Assembly (NCBI GenBank): GCA_903642235.1
Contig: CAHJWL010000002.1
Location: 186,001 to 250,000 of the forward strand
Direction of reading: 5' to 3'
Source of the DNA: Acidobacteriaceae bacterium
GTDB taxonomy: Bacteria; Acidobacteriota; Terriglobia; Terriglobales; Acidobacteriaceae
Length of the DNA stretch: 64,000 nucleotides
The notes beneath the pieces are model-generated. The model searched no databases and was not told the DNA's origin. It saw nothing but the letters and a program-made list of their open reading frames with translations. Positions 27,637 through 36,446 of this stretch are shown here, piece after piece. A program made the translations under genes and the position numbers. Position 1 is the stretch's first letter. Every line of letters starts with the position of its first letter.

Positions 27637-29235
27637 TCAGCCGATGCCCAGCTTCGACCAGATTGCGTCAACTCGACTCTTCACCTCGGCAGGCATCGCC
27701 AGCATCTGAGGCCATGGCCGGGTGAAGCCCTCTGCCGCCCACTTCCGCGTCGCGTCAATACCCATCTTCGATCCGTAGTTCGGCAGCCTGCTGGCATGGT
27801 CGAGCGAGTCCACAGGCCCGAGCGTGAACTGAATGTCGCGCTCGGGATCAATGTTGTTCGCGGTTCTGAGCGTGACCTCGGCAAGATCATGGACGTCGCA
27901 GTCCTCATCGACCACGACGATGCACTTGGTAAACATCGCCTGCCCTAAAGCCCAGATCCCGCTCATCACCTTGCGTGCGTGGCCGGCGTAGGACTTCCGG
28001 ATCGAAACAATCATCAGATTGTGGAAGACGCCGGCCGGCGGAAGGTTCACATCGACGATCTCCGGCAGAGTAAGCTGCATCAGCGGCAGGAAGATCCGCT
28101 CTACCGCCTTGCCCATCCACGCGTCTTCCATCGGTGGCTTGCCTACCACCGTCGCCGCGTAGATCGGCTTCTTGCGATGCGTGATGCACGTCAGATGGAA
28201 GACCGGGTAGTCATCCGGCATGGTGTAGAAACCGGTGTGATCACCAAACGGCCCCTCAGAGCGAAGCTCGGCAAGATCGACATACCCCTCAAGGATGTAC
28301 TCCGCATGCGCCGGCACCTCAAGCGCGACGGTCTCAGCCTTGACCAAATCAACCGGCTTGCCGCGAAGAAACCCTGCAATCAGGTACTCCTCGACCTCTG
28401 GCGGCGCCGGTACGATGGCGGAAAATGTTGTCGCCGGATCGGTCCCGATCGCCACCGCAACCTCAAGCCGATTGTTGCGGATGGCTGCAATGGTGTGCTG
28501 CGCCAGCCCTGTCGGCAAGCCCGCATTCTGTGCCGTTGTGATGCCACCGGCGGTCATCGCCATCAGATCGACTGCCTCCGCTGGCGTGCCCACGCTCGCC
28601 CGCAAGCGGTCGCGCATCTGCTCCGCCGCAACCTTCTGCCGTTGCCAGTGCATGCCGGTCGTCTGGCCGTCATACACCTGCATGCGGTACATACCCACGT
28701 TCCGCTTGCCCGACCGCGCATCCCGCGTGATCACGCAGGGCAGCGTGATAAACGGTCCGCCATCTCCCGGCCACGTCGTGAGCACCGGCAGCTTCCTGAG
28801 GTCGACGTCAGCCCCACGCAGGATGACCTCCTTACAAGGAGCCTCTTTGGCCGCCACCAGCTTCGGAAAGAAACTTCCGACCTCCGCCAGCTTCGGCAGC
28901 AGCTTCAGCTTGTCGAGCAGGCTGACAGGTGTCTCCGGATGGATCAAGGCCCGGATCCGGTCGGCAATGTCGTCAAAGGAGTCCGCATCGACAGCCAGCT
29001 TCATTCGCGCCTCGGAGCCGAACTGATTCATCAAGACGCGTGCGCCCGGGTGTCCGACAACATTCTCAAAGAGCAGGGCCGGGCCACCCCACGGCCGTCC
29101 ACCGCGCTCGAGCTTTGCCGTCCGGTCCGCGATCTCCGCCATCTCCAGATAGGGCGAGACAGGTGCGGCAATACGCTTCAACTCCTTCGCCCGATCCAAA
29201 CGGGCGATCCATTCACGCAGATCCGTATACGGCAC
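27637..29235 (-). CDS. UbiD-family prenyl-FMN-dependent decarboxylase
   Basis: 532 residues from the GTG at 29235, which follows AAGGAG by 7 bases; the longer open frame to 29439 would run into the upstream gene and lacks conservation. VPYTDLREWIARLDRAKELKRI is the standard UbiD start. Family landmarks include LLFENVVGHPGARVLMNQFGS, GPFGDHTGFY and the C-terminal DVDVHDLAEV-type stretch. Substrate could be the 4-hydroxy-3-polyprenylbenzoate of ubiquinone synthesis or, as often in acidobacteria, the menaquinone futalosine-route intermediate (MqnL-type) or another aromatic acid. No UbiX is nearby. Confidence 0.88.
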   Translation of the reverse strand: MPYTDLREWIARLDRAKELKRIAAPVSPYLEMAEIADRTAKLERGGRPWGGPALLFENVVGHPGARVLMNQFGSEARMKLAVDADSFDDIADRIRALIHPETPVSLLDKLKLLPKLAEVGSFFPKLVAAKEAPCKEVILRGADVDLRKLPVLTTWPGDGGPFITLPCVITRDARSGKRNVGMYRMQVYDGQTTGMHWQRQKVAAEQMRDRLRASVGTPAEAVDLMAMTAGGITTAQNAGLPTGLAQHTIAAIRNNRLEVAVAIGTDPATTFSAIVPAPPEVEEYLIAGFLRGKPVDLVKAETVALEVPAHAEYILEGYVDLAELRSEGPFGDHTGFYTMPDDYPVFHLTCITHRKKPIYAATVVGKPPMEDAWMGKAVERIFLPLMQLTLPEIVDVNLPPAGVFHNLMIVSIRKSYAGHARKVMSGIWALGQAMFTKCIVVVDEDCDVHDLAEVTLRTANNIDPERDIQFTLGPVDSLDHASRLPNYGSKMGIDATRKWAAEGFTRPWPQMLAMPAEVKSRVDAIWSKLGIG

Positions 29236-29297
29236 GACACAGCTCCTTCGACATCCTCCCTCATCGTACCTGCGCTTAGAGGGACGACCGAAGACGA

Positions 29298-30602
29298 CTA
29301 GACCTTGAGGAAGATGCGCTTCCGCCAAAGCAACAGATTCGGTAGAAAGCAGATCGCCACATAGCTGAGCGCAAAGGCGAGCGACGTGTTGCTGGTCGAG
29401 TGACCGTGAGCAAAGATGTGCTGGTAGATCCATCCCCACAACGACACCGGCCGGCCATCAATCGCGCTCGCATCGCTGAAATGAAGCAGGCCGCCTGCCT
29501 CAATCAGCAGCTCAGAGACGGCATACGCTGTAATGGCGTTCGATCCAAAGACCAGCCAGGGCCAGAGCGCAGCACGAAAGATCTTTGATCGCCGCTCCAG
29601 CCGCAATGTATCAATCAGCCCGTAGCAGACCGAGAGTCCCAAAAGACTGAAGCCGGCAGCGGCAAAGACGTAAGAGCTCGTCCAAAGCTTCTTGTTGATC
29701 GGAAAGGCCGCATCCCAGGCAAACCCCAGAATCAGGCAAAGCGCACACGCCGTCACCAGTCCGGCCAGAGTTCTCCCAGGTGTCTGAACCGCCTGCTCCG
29801 TTCGCCCCAAAGCTTCGCGTTTGGCCTCATTGGCCGGCAGGGCTAGATCGAGACTTCCCTGATGCTGGACCGCCGTGGACCGGCGCAGCCATAGACCGGC
29901 CAGTGCGCCGAACAGCGCCGTTGCGATCGACGGCAACGTGCTCAGCAGACCTTCAGGATCACGTGTGACCTCATACAGGTGCCCGGTGTGAAAGACCGAC
30001 TGCGTAAACGCGTTGAAGCCACGATCGATGTACGCTGCCAGGTTCCTGTCAGGATCGAGCAGCGGGATGTCATGCGTCGGCACGCCGAAGCCGGGAACGG
30101 GCACAAAGCGCATGAGAATCCAATAGCTGACCAGAAGGGTTATAGCCAGAGAAAGCAGAACAGCCGCCCGGCGCGTGACCAGACAGAGCAGCCCGACGAT
30201 CAGATAGCAGATCGCGATGCGAGTCAGAACACCGTAGATACGCAGCTGTGTAACGTGAAAGAAGGGGAACAGAGCGATAAGCCAGTCGATCAGAAGTATG
30301 GTGAATGCGCGCCGGACGATATTGCGAGCCAGAGCGGCACGGGACTCTCCCCGGGCGACACGGTTTGCCAACGAAAAGATGATTGAGGCACCGACCAGGA
30401 ACAAAAATGTAGGGAAAACGAGGTCGGTTAAGGTCAACCCGCTCCACTGTGCGTGCTCCAGCTGCGCATAGGTGTGTCGGCCATCACCAGGGTCGTTCAC
30501 AAGGATCATGAGCGCAATCGTAAGTCCGCGAAGGATATCAACAGACAAAATGCGGTTCGGCGCGGCATGGGTGGCGGACAGGTTGGCAGGCATGACAACC
30601 AT
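29298..30602 (-). CDS. HGSNAT-like multi-pass acyltransferase family protein (DUF5009/NagX type)
   Basis: 434 residues with about ten hydrophobic segments. The N-terminal signature RILSVDILRGLTIALMILVND and LTDLVFPTFLFLVGASI are typical of the heparan-alpha-glucosaminide N-acetyltransferase-like family found in many Bacteroidetes and Acidobacteria. These proteins are thought to acetylate amino sugars across the membrane or to act in N-acetylglucosamine uptake (NagX); neither is certain here. ATG at 30602, with a second possible ATG at 30593. It is 62 bases upstream of the UbiD gene on the same strand. Confidence 0.82.
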   Translation of the reverse strand: MVVMPANLSATHAAPNRILSVDILRGLTIALMILVNDPGDGRHTYAQLEHAQWSGLTLTDLVFPTFLFLVGASIIFSLANRVARGESRAALARNIVRRAFTILLIDWLIALFPFFHVTQLRIYGVLTRIAICYLIVGLLCLVTRRAAVLLSLAITLLVSYWILMRFVPVPGFGVPTHDIPLLDPDRNLAAYIDRGFNAFTQSVFHTGHLYEVTRDPEGLLSTLPSIATALFGALAGLWLRRSTAVQHQGSLDLALPANEAKREALGRTEQAVQTPGRTLAGLVTACALCLILGFAWDAAFPINKKLWTSSYVFAAAGFSLLGLSVCYGLIDTLRLERRSKIFRAALWPWLVFGSNAITAYAVSELLIEAGGLLHFSDASAIDGRPVSLWGWIYQHIFAHGHSTSNTSLAFALSYVAICFLPNLLLWRKRIFLKV

Positions 30603-30688
30603 AATCGCTCAAAACCGCCGCTTTGCGTACCCTCTTGCACACAGGTAAGACCTGGTCGGCCATCCTTCAGCCACGAGGAGAAACGGCC

Positions 30689-31684
30689 CTAACTGGCGAG
30701 AACCGCCGCCGTTCGGCTGGCCTGCTCGGCCGGCGCAACGTAATCTTCAAGCGGATATCCCGCATCGCGCCAGCGTTCAAAACCCCCGCGAAGGGGTCGC
30801 ACCCGGTAAATTCCCAGGCGCAGCAGTTGCTTGGCCACACGGGCGCTTGTCTCTTCACTCGGGCAGGTGCAGTAGAGGATCACATCCCGATCCCGGGGAA
30901 TCATCTCGCTTTGTGCGGCGATCTCGCTTGGGCTGACGCGGACCGCACCCGGAAGCACGCGAGGATCCGGCAGGTAGTCAAGAGGATGGCGCAGGTCGAC
31001 GATAAAGGGAGCCGTGTTTCCCTGCGCTGCAGCCGTATCCAGCATCCGTTTCAACTCCTCGGGCTCAAGTCTCAACTCGCGTATCTCAAGGAGAAAACGG
31101 CGATTCTTCCATACCCTGTAAGCCATGAGAGAGAACACCAGCAGGATCACAATAGCGAAGGCAAAGCGGCTGATGATCTCGAAGAACCGCTGGCTCTTCT
31201 GCGCGATGTCACCAAAGAAGCGGCCGGCCAGCAGATAGGTCTCGGCCCAAAGAACAGAACCGGCGAGATCCCAGAGCAGAAAGCGGCTGTACGGCATCCC
31301 GGCCTGGCCAGAGATCGGTGCAGCCAACGTGGAGAGCCCCGGAATGAACTTCGCAAACAGCAACGTCACCGGGCCGCGCCGTGTGAAGTAGCCTTCTGTC
31401 TTGGCAACGCAGGTGGAAGCCTCGAGCGAAAATCGACAGAGCAGTCGCAGCACCGCACCGCCATACCTCTGCCCCAGAACGAACCACATGCTGTCCGCGA
31501 TCAGACACGCCAGCACCACATCCGCCAGCGCGTACGACGCATGAATGCGATGCGTGGCGGACAATGTACCGGCCGTCAGCAGCAGCGGTATCGAGGGGAT
31601 CGGAATGCCGAGCTGCTCCAGCAAAACCCAGAAAAACAGGATTCCGTAGGCGTACTGGACGAAAAAGGCGAGGGCGATCGGCAT
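30689..31684 (-). CDS. DedA-family membrane protein fused to a C-terminal rhodanese domain
   Basis: 331 residues. Residues 1-205 are a DedA (SNARE-associated) membrane domain, with LEQLGIPIPSIPLLLTAG, the FAKFIPGLSTLAAPISG signature and five or so helices. These proteins flip or maintain undecaprenyl-phosphate or phospholipids in other bacteria. Residues 225-315 form a cytoplasmic rhodanese domain with PFIVDLRHPLDYLPDPRVLPGAV and an active-site cysteine in ILYCTCPSEETS, ending in LRGGFERWRDAGYP. The fusion suggests redox or sulfane-sulfur control of the transporter; that is inference. It stands alone between other minus-strand genes. Confidence 0.85.
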   Translation of the reverse strand: MPIALAFFVQYAYGILFFWVLLEQLGIPIPSIPLLLTAGTLSATHRIHASYALADVVLACLIADSMWFVLGQRYGGAVLRLLCRFSLEASTCVAKTEGYFTRRGPVTLLFAKFIPGLSTLAAPISGQAGMPYSRFLLWDLAGSVLWAETYLLAGRFFGDIAQKSQRFFEIISRFAFAIVILLVFSLMAYRVWKNRRFLLEIRELRLEPEELKRMLDTAAAQGNTAPFIVDLRHPLDYLPDPRVLPGAVRVSPSEIAAQSEMIPRDRDVILYCTCPSEETSARVAKQLLRLGIYRVRPLRGGFERWRDAGYPLEDYVAPAEQASRTAAVLAS

Positions 31685-31790
31685 AGAAATTCAGGGTACT
31701 CCCGTGTAGATGTGCGGGAAGTTGGAACGATCCTAAATCCGGCGTATCGCAGGCGTTGTACCTTCCCCTGACTGGCGGCTCCACTCATGC

Positions 31791-31823
31791 TTAAACAAGA
31801 AAGCCCTGCATCGGCTGCAGGGC
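31791..31823 (-). terminator. Terminator after the EmrA-like gene
   Basis: On the minus strand GCCCTGCA and TGCAGGGC pair perfectly around GCCGA and are followed by TTTCTTGTTT. It starts 20 bases after the stop of the membrane fusion protein gene. Confidence 0.82.
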
Positions 31824-31842
31824 CTCCTCACACCATGGAGAG

Positions 31843-33219
31843 CTAATTCTTGACCGTCACAGTTGGAACCACGGAGAAGCCAGGACGCAGTGCAAAGTCC
31901 TTGTTCTCATCCTGCAGGTTAGTGAAGTCGATCCGGACGGGAATCCGCTGGACCACCTTCACATAGTTTCCCGTAGCGTTCTCCGGAGGAAACAGTGACA
32001 GCCGCGATCCCGTCGCGCCGCCCACCTGAGTTACAGTTCCCGAGAACTTCCGCCCACCCAGCGCGTCAACCTCGATCGAGACCCGCTGACCTGGACGAAT
32101 CTTGTTAAGTTGGGTCTCCTTCAGATTCGCCGTGACCCAGAGATTGTTCACAGGCACGACCGTAAGCAGATCCTGCCCGATGCTGACGTTGGCTCCCAGC
32201 TGAACATTCTTCTTGTTCACAATGCCTGAGACTGGCGCAACGATGTGAGTGTAGGAGAGATTCAATTTCGCTTGGTCGACCCTCGCCTGCGCCTGCTTCA
32301 CATCCGCAATGGCTGAGTCGGCACGCGCCTGCTGCACTTTGATCTGCTGCGGCCCGTTCTTGAGAGCTTCACTTGCCTGCAGCCTCGACTGGTTTGCCTG
32401 CTGCTGCATCTGCCGCACTGCATCCTGCTGCGCGATCAGAGTCGCCTGCGTGTTGAGCACTGTCGCCTTGTCAGCGGCAGCCTGCGCCACCGCAGCGTCA
32501 AACTGCTGTTTCGAGATCACGTCTTTCTGAACCAGCGGTGTGTAGCGCTCCACATCCAGCTGTGACTTGATAGCGTTGGCTTGAGCCTGATCCACGCGCG
32601 CCGCAGCAGCCTGCACCTGCTTTTGTGCCTGCGAGACTCCAGCCTCCGCGCTCAGCACGCCCGATGACGCCGTTCCCGTCGACGTACGCGTTGTGAGACT
32701 TGTAATCGGCACATTCGAGATCGCCTGCGTTGCCGACGCTTGAGCGCTTGCCAGATTGGCCTGCGCCTGTTCGAGCGCCACCAGATAATCACGCGGATCG
32801 ATCTCCGCAATAGCCTGTCCCGCTTCGACCTTCTGGTTGTCGTCGATGTAGACCTTGGTCACTTGGCCCGTCACACGGGAGCTCACCTGGTACAGATCAC
32901 CATCCACCTGAGCGTCATCCGTATCCTCAGAATAGGTGGAGTGCCAGTAGAAGAGACCGGCAATGATCACAAGCAGAATGACGACGGCGATGATGATGAA
33001 CTTGCGTCGTGACTTCTTTGCCGGGCTTTCAGCCTCTGCGTCCGGCTTGCCGTCCTTCTCATCCTTCTGATCTTTCTTCTTGCCATCTCCCTCGGGCTGT
33101 CCTTCGGCTCCAGCCTGTCCTTGCTGCTTGATCTGAACAGTCCCGGTAATCTGCGCAGTCTGCTCGCCACCTTCACCACCGCCCTGCTGGTTCTGATCTG
33201 TTTGCTCTGCCACGCTCAC
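31843..33219 (-). CDS. HlyD/EmrA-type membrane fusion protein of an efflux system
   Basis: 458 residues. A charged cytoplasmic N-terminus rich in Gln, Lys and Asp runs over about 80 residues and is longer than in E. coli EmrA. It is followed by one transmembrane helix at about 72-92. Then come the EmrA-like STYSEDTDDAQVDG motif, a lipoyl half (VTKVYIDDNQKVEAGQAIAEIDP), a long coiled-coil hairpin rich in Ala and Gln, and the second half with SGIVNKKNVQLGANVSIGQDL. Starts with GTG overlapping the TolC stop as GTGA. With TolC it forms the periplasmic part of a drug exporter, but no MFS or other inner-membrane pump is in the operon. Confidence 0.9.
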   Translation of the reverse strand: MSVAEQTDQNQQGGGEGGEQTAQITGTVQIKQQGQAGAEGQPEGDGKKKDQKDEKDGKPDAEAESPAKKSRRKFIIIAVVILLVIIAGLFYWHSTYSEDTDDAQVDGDLYQVSSRVTGQVTKVYIDDNQKVEAGQAIAEIDPRDYLVALEQAQANLASAQASATQAISNVPITSLTTRTSTGTASSGVLSAEAGVSQAQKQVQAAAARVDQAQANAIKSQLDVERYTPLVQKDVISKQQFDAAVAQAAADKATVLNTQATLIAQQDAVRQMQQQANQSRLQASEALKNGPQQIKVQQARADSAIADVKQAQARVDQAKLNLSYTHIVAPVSGIVNKKNVQLGANVSIGQDLLTVVPVNNLWVTANLKETQLNKIRPGQRVSIEVDALGGRKFSGTVTQVGGATGSRLSLFPPENATGNYVKVVQRIPVRIDFTNLQDENKDFALRPGFSVVPTVTVKN

Positions 33220-34766
33220 TTACCTCCGAGAAAGTCATTGAAATTTGTCTGCGCGACACCCATCGCCCGCGCAAGAGAGAGCTTTGCCACATTGTGCTGG
33301 TAAAGCGCACTGATGTATTGATTGTTGGCCTGTTCTGTCTGGCTCTGCGCCTGGGAGACAGGAAGGTTATCGCTGACACCGGCACGGAAGCGCTGTTGTG
33401 CCTCATCCAGGACCTCCTGCGCGAGAGCAAGGTTCGACCGCGCGACATCGACCAGCTTTGCAGCCGCCTGGATGTCCAGAAGACTGTCCCGGACATCGGC
33501 GTTGACCTGCTGAATCTGATCGGAGAGATTGGCTTTGGCGGACTCAAACTGCGCGTCCGCCACCGCCTTCTCTCCGCGCGTGCGGGCAATCTGCAGGATG
33601 GGCGCGCTTACCTGCCCCGTCGCAGTGAAGGTGCCGTGCGAGTGGCCAGGCGTCTCGCCAATATCCCCGAAATCCCCATTCGCGCTCAGAACCGGCAACT
33701 GGTCGGCGAAGGCGGCCGTCTTCGCGTTCTTGGCCCCTTTGACCGACTCAACAGAGGCTGCCAGATCCTTGCGGGTCTTCAACGCTCGTGCAAACGCGGC
33801 GTCTGGATCCATGCCGTCAAGAGCCTTGTACGGCACCAGGTCTGTCAGCCGATATCGCTGCTCGAGCGGCAGACCGATCGTTCGTGCAAGAGCCAGCTTA
33901 TCCTTCGCCAGCTGATTCGCGGCCGAGATCAGAGTCTGCTGCTCATTCTGATAATCCACCTGTGCCCGCAGCACATCGATGCGTGGGCTTGTTCCCGCTT
34001 CGTGTGAAGCAACGGCCTGATCAAGCGTCACCTTTGACGTCGCAAGCTCGGCATTGACGGCCTCAATGCGCGCGCCATCCGCGATGCACAGAAGATATGC
34101 ATTGCCGACCGTGAGCACCACCAGGTCGCGCGCATCTTCGGCCGAAAGCTTGGCGCTCTGAAAATTATGCTTTGCCGCAAGATAGCTCTCGAGCGCCTGA
34201 ACGTTCACCAGATTCTGCGTGAGATACGCGCGAAAATCTACAACCTGAAAGGGGCCGATAATCGGGTTGAGGCCGGGAAACTTCAACCCGAACGCAGCCA
34301 GGTTAATCTGTTCCACCTCGATGCTGGCAGTACCGGTGACGGTCGGAAGAAGCGACTGTAGCTGCTCCAGCCTCTGTCCATTCGAACTCTTCTGGTTAGA
34401 GGTTTGAAGAATAAGACCGAGGTTCGTGCGCAGACCGCGGCGCAGCGCATCTTCGAGCGAAAGATCGATCTCCGTGCCGGTCGCCTTTCCTTCAATCAAC
34501 GATCCCTTGTACGAGTCCTGCGTGACCTGTGCCCCGTTCTGGCCGCCGGCGGAGTACAGCTGTTGCTGCGCCCCAGAAACGCTGACCGCGCTGGTGGAGC
34601 CGCTGGACGTCGCACTCGAGGATCCTCCGCTGGTGCTGCCGCTCGATCCGGCCTGCCCTCCAGCAGCTCCGCCAGCTTGCGCCTGCGCCAGTACGCCTCC
34701 GCAGCCAAGCACAGCCAACGCGACAAAGCCGCGCCCAAGCGCCCTCACCCTTGAACTTTGAGTCAT
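33216..34766 (-). CDS. TolC-family outer-membrane efflux protein
   Basis: 516 residues from ATG 34766. The signal peptide starts MTQSSRVRALGRGF and ends about residue 31 at QAQA. A Gly/Ser-rich stretch (about 32-65) follows, then two homologous TolC halves with EIDLSLEDALRRGLRTNLGL and periplasmic coiled coils (for example LEVYREAS-like Ala/Gln/Asp heptads near 400-500). Upstream in-frame ATGs at 34847 and 34889 would give an unlikely 40-residue hydrophilic extension overlapping divergent xylB's leader. It is the first gene of a two-gene operon with the EmrA-like protein. Confidence 0.88.
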   Translation of the reverse strand: MTQSSRVRALGRGFVALAVLGCGGVLAQAQAGGAAGGQAGSSGSTSGGSSSATSSGSTSAVSVSGAQQQLYSAGGQNGAQVTQDSYKGSLIEGKATGTEIDLSLEDALRRGLRTNLGLILQTSNQKSSNGQRLEQLQSLLPTVTGTASIEVEQINLAAFGLKFPGLNPIIGPFQVVDFRAYLTQNLVNVQALESYLAAKHNFQSAKLSAEDARDLVVLTVGNAYLLCIADGARIEAVNAELATSKVTLDQAVASHEAGTSPRIDVLRAQVDYQNEQQTLISAANQLAKDKLALARTIGLPLEQRYRLTDLVPYKALDGMDPDAAFARALKTRKDLAASVESVKGAKNAKTAAFADQLPVLSANGDFGDIGETPGHSHGTFTATGQVSAPILQIARTRGEKAVADAQFESAKANLSDQIQQVNADVRDSLLDIQAAAKLVDVARSNLALAQEVLDEAQQRFRAGVSDNLPVSQAQSQTEQANNQYISALYQHNVAKLSLARAMGVAQTNFNDFLGGK

Positions 34767-34975
34767 GCCTGTAATCGTACCTGCTCCCGTCAAACCGCTA
34801 TATGGAGGCGACCTTGGTCCGTCCTCAGGATCTTTCTCAGTAGTCATGGATGCAAGCCTGCTGGCAGAATCTTCAAAAAAGTCGGCCATGGCAGAGAATG
34901 CCGGCCTGTAACTGCCGCTGCGAAGAGCGCCCGGACAGAGATAAACTCGTCTGGCGGCAAAGGGAGCCGGTCAGC

Positions 34976-36442
34976 ATGCTTTTGGGTATTGACGTCGGAA
35001 CAGGTGGAACACGGGCCGTCATCATCAGCGACGACGGCAGCGTCGTCTCGTCCGCCTCCGCGGAGCACCCCGGTATCCAGTCCGACCACTTCGGTTGGGC
35101 TGAACAGAATCCCGCTGACTGGTGGATCGCTGCGCAACGAGCGATTCAGGAGGCGCTTGCCGCTCTGGAGTCGCCGGACGCCCTTCACGCCGTTGGGCTC
35201 ACAGGCCAGATGCACGGCTGCGTAATGCTCGACGCCGCCGGAGCTGTTCTCCGTCCGGCGCTCATCTGGTGCGATCAACGGACGCAGCCTGAGTGCGATT
35301 GGCTGACGGCTACAGTTGGCTTTGAACGGCTCATCGAGCTTGTGGGCAATCCAGCTCTGCCCAACTTCACGCTCACCAAGCTGCTTTGGGTCAAGCGCCA
35401 CGAGCCGGAGATCTTCGCCCGCATCGCTCACGTGCTGTGCCCGAAGGACTATATCCGCTACCGTCTCACCGGCGAGTTTGCGATGGACGTCCAGGAGGCA
35501 AGCGGAACGCTGCTGCTCGATGTGAAACGGCGCCAGTGGTCGACCGAACTCGCAGAGCTCGCCGGCATACCCGTCCGCTGGTTGCCTCCCCTCTTTGAGA
35601 GCCCTGAAATCTGCAGCCGTATCAGCTCCGAAGGAGCCGCCGCAACCGGCCTTTCTTTGGGTCTGCCTGTAGCCGCCGGAGCCGGCGATCAGGGAGCGGG
35701 CGCAATCGGCATGGGTATCCTCTCGCCCGGCAGCGTCTCCGCCACCATCGGCACCAGCGGCGTCGTCTTTGCCGCTACCGACGAGCCCGTCAAGGATCCG
35801 CGCGGGCGACTGCACACCTTCTGCCATGCCGCGCCGGACCTCTGGCACGTCATGGGTGTCACAAACGGAGCAGGCCTGAGCCTTCGCTTCTTCCGCGACA
35901 CCTTCGCGCCATCAACCAGCTATGACGATCTGCTTGCCGAAGCAGCAACGGTGCCTCCGGGTTGCGACGGTCTGATGTGGGCCCCTTACCTCTTCGGGGA
36001 ACGAACCCCCCATCTCGACGCCGAAGCGCGGGCCGCCTTCGTCGGGGTAACCGCGACCCATACGCGGGCCCACTTTCTCCGCGCCGTGCTCGAAGGTGTC
36101 GCGATGAGCCTGCGAGACTCCCTGACTCTCTTCGCCGATCTGAACGTCCCTGTCACCTCCATCCGGCTTGGCGGCGGCGGTGCCCGCGGAAGACTCTGGC
36201 GTCAGATCCAGGCCGATGTGTACGGCAGGCCGGTGCAGATGCTGGCGGCCGAAGAGGGTGGCGCATTCGGAGCAGCGCTTCTCGCCGGCACCGGAGCCGG
36301 CGTCTGGCCCAGGATTCAGGCAGCGTGCGCCGATGCGGTTCACGTTGCGGAGACCATTGAACCCTTCCACGCGGCGGCGATGGATGAGGTCTATCGGCGA
36401 TACCGTCGCATTTACCCCGCCCTGCACGAGATACGAGGCTAA
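34976..36442 (+). CDS. xylB: Xylulokinase
   Basis: 488-residue FGGY-family sugar kinase that phosphorylates D-xylulose. It starts LLGIDVGTGGTRAVI, with GLTGQMHGCVMLD containing the MHG motif typical of xylulokinases, PKDYIRYRLTGEFAMD, ATIGTSGVVFA in the nucleotide site, and LGGGGARGRLWRQIQADVYG near the C-terminus. ATG 34976 is chosen, with AGGGAG upstream; a longer open frame from 34850 has no support. It is divergent from tolC and 4 bases upstream of the Gfo/Idh/MocA gene, in an operon likely devoted to pentoses. Confidence 0.92.
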   Translation: MLLGIDVGTGGTRAVIISDDGSVVSSASAEHPGIQSDHFGWAEQNPADWWIAAQRAIQEALAALESPDALHAVGLTGQMHGCVMLDAAGAVLRPALIWCDQRTQPECDWLTATVGFERLIELVGNPALPNFTLTKLLWVKRHEPEIFARIAHVLCPKDYIRYRLTGEFAMDVQEASGTLLLDVKRRQWSTELAELAGIPVRWLPPLFESPEICSRISSEGAAATGLSLGLPVAAGAGDQGAGAIGMGILSPGSVSATIGTSGVVFAATDEPVKDPRGRLHTFCHAAPDLWHVMGVTNGAGLSLRFFRDTFAPSTSYDDLLAEAATVPPGCDGLMWAPYLFGERTPHLDAEARAAFVGVTATHTRAHFLRAVLEGVAMSLRDSLTLFADLNVPVTSIRLGGGGARGRLWRQIQADVYGRPVQMLAAEEGGAFGAALLAGTGAGVWPRIQAACADAVHVAETIEPFHAAAMDEVYRRYRRIYPALHEIRG

Positions 36443-36446
36443 ACGC

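Noticed and set aside
27979-29301. 440-codon plus-strand open frame
   Set aside because: It lies antisense to the UbiD-family gene, is rich in Arg/His/Gln as shadows in GC-rich DNA are, and matches no family.
30623-31771. 382-codon plus-strand open frame
   Set aside because: Antisense to the DedA-rhodanese gene, which has clear motifs over its full length.
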